This document shows, in pieces, positions 16,558 to 26,061 of a stretch of 64,000 nt of DNA; the first letter of the stretch is position 1; each line of letters begins with the position of its first letter. The notes beneath the pieces are model-generated. The model was not told where the DNA came from, ran no database searches, and saw only the letters and a program-made list of their open reading frames with translations. A program made the translations under genes and the position numbers. This DNA comes from Cellulosilyticum lentocellum DSM 5427 (GTDB lineage Bacteria; Bacillota; Clostridia; Lachnospirales; Cellulosilyticaceae), in the NCBI RefSeq assembly GCF_000178835.2, contig NC_015275.1:2439001-2503000 (forward strand). The letters run 5' to 3'.

Positions 16558-16953
16558 ATGACCTCTAAAAAGAAAAGAGCTATAAATGTTTTACAGTTTG
16601 CTATCTGTATAGTGGTTTTAGGCTTACTATATGTTATATGGTGTCATTTTAGTACTTTACATATTCCGTGTCTCTTTCATCATATTACAGGCTGGTATTG
16701 CCCAGGATGTGGTGTGACTAGGATGTGTTTGGCTATACTCTCACTAGATTTTGATACAGCTTTTTATTATAATAAAGCCATCTTTATCCTATTGCCTTTT
16801 TATATTCTAATAGGCATTAAGTATATACTACTCTATATCAAAATAGGCAAAATTTCATTTACTCAAATTGAAAACATAGGATTAATTATTTCTATTGTTA
16901 TTTTGCTAGTGTATGGCTTAATCAGAAATATTTTACCATATAACTACTTTTAA
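16558..16953 (+). CDS. DUF2752 membrane protein
   Basis: 131 residues with three or four membrane helices. The family signature GWYCPGCGVTRMCLAIL, with its CPGC motif, is present near residues 48-64. Function is unknown. It starts one base after the preceding stop with no independent Shine-Dalgarno, indicating translational coupling with the DUF4234 gene, and is followed by a very strong terminator. Confidence 0.85.
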   Translation: MTSKKKRAINVLQFAICIVVLGLLYVIWCHFSTLHIPCLFHHITGWYCPGCGVTRMCLAILSLDFDTAFYYNKAIFILLPFYILIGIKYILLYIKIGKISFTQIENIGLIISIVILLVYGLIRNILPYNYF

Positions 16954-16964
16954 TAAAAAAATAG

Positions 16965-17017
16965 TAAAAGGAAGGATGGTGAAATGAGTTATCTTATTTC
17001 ACCATCCTTCCTTTTAT
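16965..17017. terminator. Strong intrinsic terminator
   Basis: A 21-bp perfect stem (TAAAAGGAAGGATGGTGAAA and its complement, ends 16965 and 17017) closes a ten-base loop. It terminates the DUF4234-DUF2752 unit. Confidence 0.85.
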
Positions 17018-17135
17018 TTATAATTTGCTTCTACTTCTTAATTAGAAATAACAGATAGTTCCTCATCTAATATACAAGACGGCTAGTGCATACTATGCGG
17101 AAATTAGACAATATGTAACTCTTTTCTCCCCTATT

Positions 17136-17175
17136 AGAACGTATGTTTGCTATCCTATAGAAAATATGCTATAAT
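17136..17175 (+). promoter_or_regulatory. lexA promoter with SOS box
   Basis: AGAACGTATGTTTGC (17136-17150) matches the Gram-positive LexA site GAAC-N4-GTTC at seven of eight positions. Its right half overlaps the -35 TTGCTA (17147-17152), which is 17 bp from TATAAT (17170-17175). This is classic autorepression geometry. Confidence 0.8.
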
Positions 17176-17207
17176 GAACTATATTTTAGTAAAGATGAGG
17201 GATACGT

Positions 17208-17819
17208 ATGGATCAAACATTAACAGCCAAACAACAACAGATTTTGTCATGTATTAAACAAAACTTAAAGGAAAAAGGCTATCCACCATCAGTACGTGAA
17301 CTTTGTATTGCAGTAGGTTTAAGTTCCACCTCTACTGTTCATAGCCATTTAAATACCTTAGAAAAAAAAGGATTTATTAAACGCGACCCTAGTAAACCTC
17401 GTACCATTGAAATCTTAGACGAGGAAATGAATTGGCTAGAGGATCATGTTAGTGCTGTTCCTATTGTAGGTAAAGTAACAGCTGGTGCACCTATTTTAGC
17501 TGTTGAAAACATTGAAGAATACTTTCCTCTCCCTAAACACCTTACTCGCCATGAAGAAACTTTCATGCTTAATGTCAAAGGAACCAGTATGATTAATGCA
17601 GGGATTTTAGATGGAGATCAAATCATCGTTCGTCATCAGGATTCTGCTCGTAACGGCGAAATTGTTGTCGCCTTAATTGAGGATGAGGTAACTGTTAAAC
17701 GTTTTTTCAAGGAAAAAGATTGCTTCAGACTTCAGCCAGAAAATGACACGATGGATCCGATCTATTGTCAGGATGTTAAAATTCTTGGTAAAGTTATTGG
17801 ACTTTTTAGAGAGTTTTAA
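17208..17819 (+). CDS. lexA: LexA SOS repressor
   Basis: 203 residues. An N-terminal winged helix-turn-helix ([20 protein letters not shown]) binds SOS boxes. The C-terminal S24 domain has the Ala-Gly self-cleavage site in KVTAGAP (near residue 90), the catalytic Ser in [14 protein letters not shown] and the catalytic Lys in EVTVKRFF. Cleavage is stimulated by RecA filaments after DNA damage. The GTSM variant replaces the more usual GDSM without touching the Ser. The ATG follows GAGGG. The gene has its own SOS-controlled promoter and terminator. Confidence 0.96.
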   Translation: MDQTLTAKQQQILSCIKQNLKEKGYPPSVRELCIAVGLSSTSTVHSHLNTLEKKGFIKRDPSKPRTIEILDEEMNWLEDHVSAVPIVGKVTAGAPILAVENIEEYFPLPKHLTRHEETFMLNVKGTSMINAGILDGDQIIVRHQDSARNGEIVVALIEDEVTVKRFFKEKDCFRLQPENDTMDPIYCQDVKILGKVIGLFREF

Positions 17820-17843
17820 TGTCTTAAGCGTTATTCTAATACG

Positions 17844-17890
17844 ATACACCATACCTATCTAATTTTAGATAGGTATGGTGTATTTTTTTT
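17844..17890 (+). terminator. lexA terminator
   Basis: ACACCATACCTATCTAA pairs with its complement around a TTTT-containing loop and ends in eight T. Confidence 0.85.
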
Positions 17891-18017
17891 GAACTAAATC
17901 CTCTGTTAGAGTGATACCGTTTAGCTATCCTCTTTGTAACTGGATATATTCTTCTTATTTGTGGCATATTAAGACTATTGATGTTACTTTTCTATCGCAT
18001 TAAATGGAGGTTTTTTA

Positions 18018-19952
18018 ATGACAAATCACTTTATTAAAGTTTGTACAATTACACCTAAATTATCTGTCGGTGACTGCAACTACAATCTGAAGCAAATATA
18101 CAACTGTATAAAAGAAAGTGAAACTGCAGGTGCTTCTATTGCTGTATTTCCCGAGTTATGTTTAACAGGATATACCTGCGGTGATCTCTTTTATCAAAGT
18201 AATTTACTAGCTGAAACTGAAAAAAATATAAAACAGCTTTTAGATGCAACTGCTACTAGTGAGCAGCTTATTCTTGTAGGTGCCCCAATTGCCCATGAAG
18301 GTCATTTATTTAATACAGCCTGTGTCTTATTTAAAGGAAAATTATTAGGTATTGTACCTAAAAGTTTTCTGCCTAATTACAATGAGTTTAATGAAAAGCG
18401 TTGGTTTAGTGCGGCCCATGAAATTCTACATTCTAAAATGGTTTATGCAGGTCAAAATGTTACTATCTCTTCTTACTTACTTTTTAAAGCCAAGCACATT
18501 CCCTATTTTTGTTTAGGTATCGATATATGTGAGGATTTATGGTCTCCTTTATCTCCTAGTACCTGCCATACTATTTATGGTGCTACCATTATAGCTAATC
18601 TATCTGCAAGTAATGAATGTGTTGGTAAGATGAATCAGCGTAAAACATTAGTAGCCCAACATTCTTTAAAAACAATGTGTAGTTATTTATATACATCTTC
18701 TGGTATTTATGAGTCTACTAGTGACCTTGTTTTTAGTGGTCATCAATTGATATATGAAGGAGGTTCCTTACTAGCTGAGTCTGAGCTCTTTTCAAGAGAG
18801 AATTTAATTACTTACGCCACTTTAGATCTTGAACGCCTTTATAATCAACGTTTACGCCTTAACTATGCAACTTCGCCTCTACCCTTTAAAGAACTTAATT
18901 ATCAAATCATTGAATTTGATTTAGCTTTACAGACTAAGGAACTAGAAAAGAACATTACGCCTCATCCCTTTATCCCTAAAGAAGAAAAAACACGTACACA
19001 GCGTTGCAAGAGTATTTTTGCCATTCAAACTCATGGGTTAGCTAGGCGAATGGAACATACACATGCAGAGCATCTTATTATTGGGGTTTCTGGAGGCTTA
19101 GATTCTACTTTAGCCCTTTTAGTCTGTGTAAGATCTGTTAAACTTCTTAATAGACCCCCTTGCCACATTATAGGGGTAACAATGCCTGGTTTTGGTACTT
19201 CTGACCGTACTTATCAAAATGCTATTAACCTAATGAAATTACTTGGTATCACTCAAAAAGAGATTTCCATTGTACCCTCTACCTTACAACATCTTAAAGA
19301 TATCGAACATGATATTAGTATCCATGATACGACCTACGAAAATGCTCAGGCGAGAGAACGTACTCAAATCTTAATGGATTTAGCTAATCAATATAATGGC
19401 CTTGTAGTTGGAGCAGGTGATCTTTCTGAACTTGCTTTAGGGTGGGCAACATATAATGGTGACCATATGTCTATGTATGGCGTTAATGCTTCTGTCCCTA
19501 AGACATTAATACGCTATTTAATTGAATATGTCGCTTACTATGAAAGTGAACCTTTGGTTCAAGAAATTTTATTTGATATACTTGCTACACCTGTTAGCCC
19601 TGAATTGCTTCCTACAAGCGATAGTGGTGATATTACTCAAAAAACTGAAGATCTAGTAGGTCCCTATGAGCTCCATGACTTCTTCATTTATTACATGCTT
19701 CGCTTTGGCTATGCGCCTTCTAAAATCTATCATCTCGCACAAATGGCATTTAACAATCAGTATAGTAATGAAACTTTACTTAAATGGTTAAAAGTCTTTT
19801 ATAAGCGTTTCTTTGCTCAGCAGTTTAAACGCTCTTGTTTACCAGACGGACCTAAAGTTGGCTCTATTGGTTTATCACCTCGTGGTGATTGGCGCATGCC
19901 ATCAGATGCAAGTAGTGCTCTTTGGTTAGTTGAGATTGAGTCTCTTAAGTAA
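18018..19952 (+). CDS. nadE: Glutamine-dependent NAD+ synthase
   Basis: 644 residues, two domains. Residues 1 to about 290 form a nitrilase-type glutaminase: Glu in FPELCLTGYTC, Lys in VPKSFLPNYNEF and the nucleophile Cys in GIDICEDLW. The remainder is the NAD synthase PP-loop domain with GVSGGLDSTLALL and AGDLSELALGWATYNGDHM. Ammonia released from glutamine is channelled to amidate NaAD to NAD+. TGGAGG precedes the ATG. It is monocistronic between two terminators. Length and motifs are complete, and no anomaly is seen. Confidence 0.95.
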   Translation: MTNHFIKVCTITPKLSVGDCNYNLKQIYNCIKESETAGASIAVFPELCLTGYTCGDLFYQSNLLAETEKNIKQLLDATATSEQLILVGAPIAHEGHLFNTACVLFKGKLLGIVPKSFLPNYNEFNEKRWFSAAHEILHSKMVYAGQNVTISSYLLFKAKHIPYFCLGIDICEDLWSPLSPSTCHTIYGATIIANLSASNECVGKMNQRKTLVAQHSLKTMCSYLYTSSGIYESTSDLVFSGHQLIYEGGSLLAESELFSRENLITYATLDLERLYNQRLRLNYATSPLPFKELNYQIIEFDLALQTKELEKNITPHPFIPKEEKTRTQRCKSIFAIQTHGLARRMEHTHAEHLIIGVSGGLDSTLALLVCVRSVKLLNRPPCHIIGVTMPGFGTSDRTYQNAINLMKLLGITQKEISIVPSTLQHLKDIEHDISIHDTTYENAQARERTQILMDLANQYNGLVVGAGDLSELALGWATYNGDHMSMYGVNASVPKTLIRYLIEYVAYYESEPLVQEILFDILATPVSPELLPTSDSGDITQKTEDLVGPYELHDFFIYYMLRFGYAPSKIYHLAQMAFNNQYSNETLLKWLKVFYKRFFAQQFKRSCLPDGPKVGSIGLSPRGDWRMPSDASSALWLVEIESLK

Positions 19953-19988
19953 TAATCCTTAACTTATATCTTTCGCCCTTTAATCTAC

Positions 19989-20030
19989 TAAAAAGGTGCC
20001 ATAATAGTCTATCAACTATGGCACCTTTTA
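19989..20030. terminator. Bidirectional terminator between nadE and the convergent lyase gene
   Basis: AAAAGGTGCCATA pairs with TATGGCACCTTTT around a loop of about 15 nt; A and T tracts flank both sides. Confidence 0.75.
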
Positions 20031-20075
20031 ACTTTATATGCTATTTATATATATTTTTTTTAAAATACACATGTC

Positions 20076-21353
20076 TTAGGAAAGTTGAATATGTCCGTGA
20101 TCAATCATGGTTTGTAAGGCTTTCATCATTCCTAATCTGGCGTGATAAAAAGTTAATCCTCCTTGGAAAAAAGCTGTATAAGGTGGCTTAATAGGTGCAT
20201 CCGCACTCATTTCAATAGAAGCACCTTGAATAAAAGCACCTGCTGCCATAATAACCGGTGCATCATAACCTGGCATATCCCATGGCTCAGGTGTTACAAA
20301 GCTATCCACTGGTGCACCTTTTTGAATTCCTTGACAAAAGCTAATAACTTTCTCAGGCGTTTGCATATTAATAGCTTGAATAATATCATGTCTAGTTTCC
20401 TTTGAACTAGGCATAACATCAAAACCTAATTTTTCAAACATAGCCGCTGCTAAAATGGCTCCCTTTAAAGCATTTGCTACCACTTCTGGTGCTAAAAAAA
20501 GTCCTTGAAGAACAGGTTGATTCAATCCTAATGTAGCGCCTACTTCTTTTCCCAGTCCAGGTGCTGTTAGTCTCATAGCAGCATTTTCTACATATTGCTC
20601 TTTTCCTACGATATAGCCACCTATAGGAGCAAGGCCACCACCTGGATTTTTAATGAGTGAGCCTACACATAAATCAGCCCCTACTTCTGTTGGTTCAATA
20701 GTTTCCACAAATTCACCATAACAATTATCTACCATACAAATAACGTCTGGTTTAATGTCTTTAATAAAAGTAATAAGCTCTCCTATTTGTGCTACTGAAA
20801 AAGTTGGTCTATAACTATACCCTTTTGAACGCTGAATGGTTACTAGTTTTGTTTTTTCAGTTATGGCTGCTTTAATACCTTCATAATCAAAACTAAAATC
20901 CTCTCTTAAATCCACTTGTTTATAAGTAATACCATATTCGGCTAAACTTCCTGGTGTTTCACGTATACCAATAACACCTTCTAAAGTATCATAAGGTTTT
21001 CCTACTGGTGATAGTAATTCATCACCTGGTCTTAAGTTACCAAATAAAGCTACGGTTAAAGCATGTGTACCTGACATAAGCTGAGGTCTTACAAGTCCTG
21101 CCTCTGCCTTAAAGATATCTGCATAAATTTGTTCTACTGTATCACGACCTAAATCATTGTAGCCATAACCCGTTGTCGCTGCAAAATGAATATCACTTAA
21201 CTTATTTTTTTGCATCGCATGTAATACTTTAGCACCATTTAAATGCATTATCTCATTAATTTCCGCATATATAGATTGCAACTCCTGTTCACAAACTTTG
21301 CAAAATGCTTCTGTTTCTGGTGATATACCTAATAAATCCTCTAAAATACCCAT
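20076..21353 (-). CDS. Methionine gamma-lyase family PLP enzyme (YnbB-like)
   Basis: 425 residues from ATG 21353, which has AAAGGAG five bases upstream; an in-frame ATG further up lacks one. This is the clostridial/Bacillus branch long annotated as aluminium-resistance protein: TGYGYNDLGRD, QLMSGTHALT, VDNCYGEFVE and the PLP Lys in GSLIKNPGGGLAPIGGYI. Probably a C-S lyase of the cystathionine gamma-synthase superfamily; the natural substrate is unverified. In other Firmicutes it adjoins hfq and miaA, and the same neighbourhood (20-24 kb) is seen here. Confidence 0.88.
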   Translation of the reverse strand: MGILEDLLGISPETEAFCKVCEQELQSIYAEINEIMHLNGAKVLHAMQKNKLSDIHFAATTGYGYNDLGRDTVEQIYADIFKAEAGLVRPQLMSGTHALTVALFGNLRPGDELLSPVGKPYDTLEGVIGIRETPGSLAEYGITYKQVDLREDFSFDYEGIKAAITEKTKLVTIQRSKGYSYRPTFSVAQIGELITFIKDIKPDVICMVDNCYGEFVETIEPTEVGADLCVGSLIKNPGGGLAPIGGYIVGKEQYVENAAMRLTAPGLGKEVGATLGLNQPVLQGLFLAPEVVANALKGAILAAAMFEKLGFDVMPSSKETRHDIIQAINMQTPEKVISFCQGIQKGAPVDSFVTPEPWDMPGYDAPVIMAAGAFIQGASIEMSADAPIKPPYTAFFQGGLTFYHARLGMMKALQTMIDHGHIQLS

Positions 21354-21380
21354 AGTATCTCCTTTATATGTATTCATCAA

Positions 21381-21406
21381 TTAAGCCCTCTATAGAGAGG
21401 GCTTAA
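21381..21406 (-). promoter_or_regulatory. Leader hairpin upstream of the PLP lyase gene
   Basis: TTAAGCCCTCT and AGAGGGCTTAA form an almost perfect 26-bp palindrome 27 bases before the preferred start codon. No T-run follows on either strand, so it is not a standard terminator; it may be a 5' UTR structure or operator. Confidence 0.4.
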
Positions 21407-21475
21407 TCAGCGAATTTTGTCTGATTTTAAATGTAATTTCATTATAACATCTTTTTGTATGAGTTCAAGTTTTTG

Positions 21476-21733
21476 TTACCCCTGGTCCTTAATAGATTCC
21501 AATAACCTCATACTTGCTTCTGTACTTTCAGTTTTCAAAACACCATCTATTAATTCTACTGCAACCTGTTCTTCATAGCTTTCTTTTGTCTGGCGTGCTA
21601 ATTTCAAAAAAATACCAGCTTCTATCCAATTTTCCTTTTCCATATAAGCTAAACTAATAGATAAATAAATACTACAATCACTACGACTACCTTTCTCACG
21701 AATAACACGTTTAAGAATATATTCCAAGGACAT
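21476..21733 (-). CDS. Small hypothetical protein, tetratricopeptide-like helices
   Basis: 85 residues, not recognised. It is predicted all-helical with a pattern (SISLAYMEKENWIEAGIFLK and ARQTKESYEE) reminiscent of one to two TPR-like helix pairs, though too short to assign. AAGGA lies seven bases before the ATG. It is co-directional with the GNAT gene upstream and the PLP lyase downstream, with gaps of about 115-120 bp on each side, so a shared transcript is possible. Confidence 0.65.
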   Translation of the reverse strand: MSLEYILKRVIREKGSRSDCSIYLSISLAYMEKENWIEAGIFLKLARQTKESYEEQVAVELIDGVLKTESTEASMRLLESIKDQG

Positions 21734-21849
21734 AAGTTAATCCTTTCATTTTGAGGATTTTTCTTATGCTAAGTATTGCCTCAATCTAAAAAAATCTATA
21801 CGTTCTTGTATAGACTTTTAAAGTATTGGTATCTTTTTCATTAATATTT

Positions 21850-22476
21850 CTATCGAATCATACAGTATTGCTTTAAATGAATAGATTTTTCTACCACCTC
21901 AAAAAGTTTAAACCCGAAGTGCTGATAAAAAGCTACATTTTTATCATTATGTGTTTCTAAAGAAACTAATAAACTATGTGCATCTGCATAATCTAAAACT
22001 TCTGTAAGCAAGAGTTTTGAAATACCACAATGTTGTTTTAATGGATGTACTGCTAAATAAATAATATGTAAACGTTCTTTTTGTTTAATATGTTCTGTCC
22101 ACCTAGAATTTAAATAATCTTTTCCTTTTAAGAAATGCCAAAGTACTCTTAGAGAAGGATCCTCTTTAATTAAGTAACAGTCTGTTTTAAAAGTAGCATA
22201 ATAAGTACTTATCAAATATCTTAAAATATGAAATGGCTCCGTTTCATCAGATACAATAATAATACCATTCATATCTTCACTATCAGCATAAACCTTACAA
22301 GTATTAAAAAATTCATCTAAATCACACTTAAATAGTTCAGGTAATAACTTCTTTCTTATTTCTTCATCAGGAATAAGAAGCGTATATAACGGGTCATTCT
22401 CAAAACAAGCTGTCAACAGATTTTCTAGTACTGGAAAATCTGTTTTTTTAACACAATACAATTGATCAAGCTCCAA
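21850..22476 (-). CDS. GNAT-family N-acetyltransferase
   Basis: 208 residues. The C-terminal part carries the acetyl-CoA-binding fold: IIYLAVHPLKQHCGISKLLL (motif A, with a degenerate Q/RxxGxG/A loop) followed by VSLETHNDKNVAFYQHFGFK (motif B). The N-terminal third (ENDPLYTLLIPDEE) resembles acetyltransferases acting on small amines or antibiotics, but the substrate is unknown. The start codon is TTG at 22476, seven bases after AAAGGTG. It lies alone between a terminator and the small helical gene. Confidence 0.8.
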   Translation of the reverse strand: MELDQLYCVKKTDFPVLENLLTACFENDPLYTLLIPDEEIRKKLLPELFKCDLDEFFNTCKVYADSEDMNGIIIVSDETEPFHILRYLISTYYATFKTDCYLIKEDPSLRVLWHFLKGKDYLNSRWTEHIKQKERLHIIYLAVHPLKQHCGISKLLLTEVLDYADAHSLLVSLETHNDKNVAFYQHFGFKLFEVVEKSIHLKQYCMIR

Positions 22477-22551
22477 AATTCCACACCTTTCATTACTTAT
22501 TCCGTATCAATTATAGAGATATTTCAGCTTTAATACAAGATATTATTCAAT

Positions 22552-22605
22552 AAAAAAGCGTAACTAATGACTAAAGGTAGTTTTCACTAAAATCATTTGT
22601 TACGC
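22552..22605 (-). terminator. hfq transcript terminator
   Basis: On the minus strand GCGTAACAAATGA pairs (12 of 13) with TCATTAGTTACGC around a loop of about 22 nt, followed by TTTTTTATT. Confidence 0.75.
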
Positions 22606-22680
22606 ATCTATCTTGTTCTTAAAATCAAAAGATCATGGCATAAATAATATGCTTCTGAAAGCCTTTGCTTTCAAAAATTA

Positions 22681-22908
22681 TTACTCTGCTGCATTTAAAT
22701 TAACTGGTTTTGATGGTACCAAAGTAGAAATGGCATGCTTATAGATCATTTGTTGTTTGCCTTCACTTTCTAGAATCACAACAAAATTATCAAATCCTTT
22801 AATGATTCCTTTAAGTTGGAATCCATTAGTAAGGAATACAATAATTGATATTTTATCTTTTCTTAATTGATTTAATAAGACGTCTTGTAAATTAATAACT
22901 TTACTCAT
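22681..22908 (-). CDS. hfq: RNA chaperone Hfq
   Basis: 75 residues, a typical short Gram-positive Hfq. [14 protein letters not shown] forms the N-terminal helix; the Sm1 motif is [20 protein letters not shown] and the Sm2 motif contains IYKHAIST. The hexamer binds U-rich and A-rich RNA and supports sRNA regulation. GGAGGGG lies eight bases before the ATG. It follows miaA in the same direction, the conserved miaA-hfq arrangement, and a terminator follows. Confidence 0.97.
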   Translation of the reverse strand: MSKVINLQDVLLNQLRKDKISIIVFLTNGFQLKGIIKGFDNFVVILESEGKQQMIYKHAISTLVPSKPVNLNAAE

Positions 22909-23034
22909 AGTCGGTGTTCCCCTCCTAAAGGCTTGAATGAATTGATTTCATTGTATATTATATTTTATTGCTTGTCCAGTAAATTACATAATTTTGCAAT
23001 AATATATTGTAATTATGGCCTATCTTTTAAAGGA

Positions 23035-24000
23035 TTATACTTCCAAATCCTTATTATTTAGATTAATTTTTGATAACATTTCTGACACGATTGTCTCGGG
23101 ATTAAATCCTAGCTGATCAACTGATAAGAAAATAGGATTAGCTTGGTGTTTAAACCAAGTCAGCTGTCTTTTAGCATAGCGTCTTGTATTTTGCTTAAGC
23201 TGTTCAATAGAGGCTTCTAGGGTCTCCTCTCCTTTAAAATAAGGAAAGAATTCTTTATAACCAATGGCTTTCATAGAAGGTAAGTCTTCACTATAACCTG
23301 CTTCAAAAAAGTGTCTGACTTCTTCAACTAAACCTTCTTCTACCATTTGGTCAATGCGCAAGTTAATTCTTTCATATAACTTGCTACGTTCCATAGTTAA
23401 TGCAAAGAAAGTATAGGCATAAGGTGATTCATTCCCCTTACGCTTTTCCTTTTCCTCCTCATTATGGGCTGAAATAGGATGTCCCGTTTCTTTATAATAT
23501 TCTAAAGCACGAATTACACGTTTAATGTTGTTAGCATGAATATTTTCAGCACTAATCGGGTCTACTTCTCTCAGCATCTCATGAAGCTTATCTACACCAT
23601 TTTCATTTACAAAATGCTGAAGCTCTTCTCTATAGTCTTCATCTGGTGAAGTTTCTTCAAATTGGGTATCAAATAAAATAGCATTTATATAAAAACCTGT
23701 ACCTCCTACTAAAATAGGTATCTTCCCTTTTTGATAAATCTCTTCTAAATAACTTTTGACACGCTCTTTAAAAGTAGCTACGCTACAAGGAAAATCTGCT
23801 TCCCATTCATCAATCATATAATGAGGAATACCTTGCATTTCTTCTGGCTTTACTTTAGCCGTTCCAATATCCATTCCTTTATAAATTTGCATAGAATCAG
23901 CTGATATAATTTCTCCATTAATTGCTTTTGCCAACAGAACACTCGTTTGTGTTTTACCTGAAGCAGTAGGTCCTGCAATTAAAATAAGTGGTCGTTTCAT
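23035..24000 (-). CDS. miaA: tRNA dimethylallyltransferase
   Basis: 321 residues. P-loop GPTASGKTQTS near the N-terminus; DSMQIYKGMDIGTAK, GGTGFYINA and KRQLTWFKHQ are family signatures. It transfers the dimethylallyl group to A37 of tRNAs reading UNN codons, the step before MiaB methylthiolation. AAGGTAGA precedes the ATG. It is 22 bp downstream of mutL and upstream of hfq in what looks like one transcript with mutS and miaB. Confidence 0.96.
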   Translation of the reverse strand: MKRPLILIAGPTASGKTQTSVLLAKAINGEIISADSMQIYKGMDIGTAKVKPEEMQGIPHYMIDEWEADFPCSVATFKERVKSYLEEIYQKGKIPILVGGTGFYINAILFDTQFEETSPDEDYREELQHFVNENGVDKLHEMLREVDPISAENIHANNIKRVIRALEYYKETGHPISAHNEEEKEKRKGNESPYAYTFFALTMERSKLYERINLRIDQMVEEGLVEEVRHFFEAGYSEDLPSMKAIGYKEFFPYFKGEETLEASIEQLKQNTRRYAKRQLTWFKHQANPIFLSVDQLGFNPETIVSEMLSKINLNNKDLEV

Positions 24001-24022
24001 AAATCTACCTTTCTAGATTACA

Positions 24023-26014
24023 TTAAATTCTCTTAAACATTTTCTCAATATCAACTTGAGTGAGTGCAACCAATGTTGGTCTACCATGAGGGCAAGTAAA
24101 CGGATTATCTAAAGCTAATAATAACTCGATTAGCTTACGACACTCACGATCTGATATTTGGTCATGAGCTTTAATAGCACTACGACATGACATACGAATA
24201 ATGGCTTCTGCTTTAAGCTCTGCAATATCCTGAAGCTTATCATGAGTTAAACGATCTAATACTTCTTTGAATACAGCCGGTGATAATGGCTCATTCAAAA
24301 TAAAAGGTACTTCTCTAATGGCAACTGCATTTTCTCCAAAAGCTTCAAATTGAAATCCTAATTTTTTAAAAAGTTCTTCATGTTCATTTAAAAGAGTCAT
24401 TTCTACCGGTGTTACCATTAAAGTCTCAGGCATTAAAAGCAGCTGCGTTGCGACCTCATTTGCTTTAAACTCTGCCATAAATTGCTCATATAATACTCTT
24501 TCATGAGCTGCATGTTGGTCAATAATAAATACCTTCTCATGATATTCGATTAACCAATAGGTTTTAAATACTTGTCCTACAATACGATAATCTGTAGGTA
24601 AAATGGCTGGTGAAGTAGGTTTTTCTTCAACTTGAATCTTAGGTGGTAAAGGTACATCTTCAAAACGACTAATACCATATTCTTTATTAGGCTTCTCTAG
24701 TTCGTGAATCATTTCATCAGTCGGTTCTGTAGTACTTTGATGAATCATTTCTTCTTTAAAAACTTGACTCAGCTGTTTCTCATAAGTATCAATCGATTGA
24801 GGAGAAACATGATGACTATCTCTATTGCCAAATAACCGACTAATAGAAGGGGGATTTACATCTTCTCTTTGAAAATCAGTAGGATTATGTTTTAAAAGAC
24901 TTTGAGGTGTTACTTCTTCCTTTTCTTTACGTGGTGCAAAAAAAGTATCTATGATACCTTGCTCAATAACCGGTTCAACTTTAGCTTCCTTTGGCCCTGG
25001 CTCAGTAGCCACTTGTGGTACTAAATAAGCTTCCCTTAACGCATGGCTAACCCCTTCATAAACCGCTTTATAAATAGTATCTGGGTTTTTAAAACGGACT
25101 TGCAATTTAGTAGGATGAACATTAACGTCTACTAAAGAAGGGTCCAAATACAAGTGAAGCACTGAAAAAGGAAATTTACCTACCATCACTAAAGTTTTAT
25201 AAGCATCTTCTACAGCACCTTGTAATAATTGACTTTTAATATAGCGGCCATTAATGAAAAAATGCTCATAATTACGATTTCCCCTATTTAAAACTGGCTT
25301 TCCAATTAACCCCATACATTCTATAGTATCGCTTTTATAGTAGCATTCTAGCGTATTTCTAGCATATTCTTTTCCATAAATATTTAAAATAGCATGCTTT
25401 AACTCATGGTCTCCTGAAGTCGTAAATATAGTTTTTCCATTTTGAATATATTTAAAACTTACCTCCGGATGTGCTAATGCTAATTTATACATATAATCTG
25501 AAATTTTTGCTCCCTCTGAACTACTACTACTTAAAAAAGCTTTTCTAGCAGGAACATTAAAAAACAAGTGACGCATAATGAAGGTAGTCCCATTAGGACA
25601 GGCAACTTCTTCTGCAGCTGACATCTTCCCTCCACTTATCTCTATACGTTTACCGGTTAACTCTTGCTCTTCCTTGGTTAAAAGTTCTACATTGGAAACA
25701 GCTGCAATACTTGCTAACGCTTCACCTCTAAACCCTAAACTTATCACTTCATACAAATCTTCTGCCGAAGTAATCTTACTTGTTGCATGACGTAAAAAAG
25801 CTACTTCTACTTGATCTTTTGGAATACCTACCCCATTATCTGTCACACGAATTAAGTCAATACCACCATTTTTTATTTCTACTGTAATGGAACTAGCTTT
25901 GGCATCAATACTATTTTCTACTAATTCTTTAACAACAGAACAAGGTCTTTCCACTACTTCTCCTGCCGCAATTTTATTAATGGTATGTGTATCGAGTATT
26001 TTAATTGCTCTCAT
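24023..26014 (-). CDS. mutL: DNA mismatch repair protein MutL
   Basis: 663 residues from ATG 26014, which has AAAGGAGG six bases upstream; the open frame extends to 26056 without a ribosome site. The GHKL ATPase domain shows ELVENSIDAKAS, DNGVGI and GFRGEAL. The C-terminal domain keeps the endonuclease motif DQHAAHERVLYEQF, plus MSCRSAIKAHD and CPHGRPTLV, so it is a nicking MutL as in Gram-positives lacking MutH. A low-complexity linker spans about residues 340-470. It lies 47 bp after mutS. Confidence 0.96.
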   Translation of the reverse strand: MRAIKILDTHTINKIAAGEVVERPCSVVKELVENSIDAKASSITVEIKNGGIDLIRVTDNGVGIPKDQVEVAFLRHATSKITSAEDLYEVISLGFRGEALASIAAVSNVELLTKEEQELTGKRIEISGGKMSAAEEVACPNGTTFIMRHLFFNVPARKAFLSSSSSEGAKISDYMYKLALAHPEVSFKYIQNGKTIFTTSGDHELKHAILNIYGKEYARNTLECYYKSDTIECMGLIGKPVLNRGNRNYEHFFINGRYIKSQLLQGAVEDAYKTLVMVGKFPFSVLHLYLDPSLVDVNVHPTKLQVRFKNPDTIYKAVYEGVSHALREAYLVPQVATEPGPKEAKVEPVIEQGIIDTFFAPRKEKEEVTPQSLLKHNPTDFQREDVNPPSISRLFGNRDSHHVSPQSIDTYEKQLSQVFKEEMIHQSTTEPTDEMIHELEKPNKEYGISRFEDVPLPPKIQVEEKPTSPAILPTDYRIVGQVFKTYWLIEYHEKVFIIDQHAAHERVLYEQFMAEFKANEVATQLLLMPETLMVTPVEMTLLNEHEELFKKLGFQFEAFGENAVAIREVPFILNEPLSPAVFKEVLDRLTHDKLQDIAELKAEAIIRMSCRSAIKAHDQISDRECRKLIELLLALDNPFTCPHGRPTLVALTQVDIEKMFKRI

Positions 26015-26061
26015 TTGTATCCTCCTTTCTTCGCTGTATAATAAGGAGGAAGGCAAACCTC

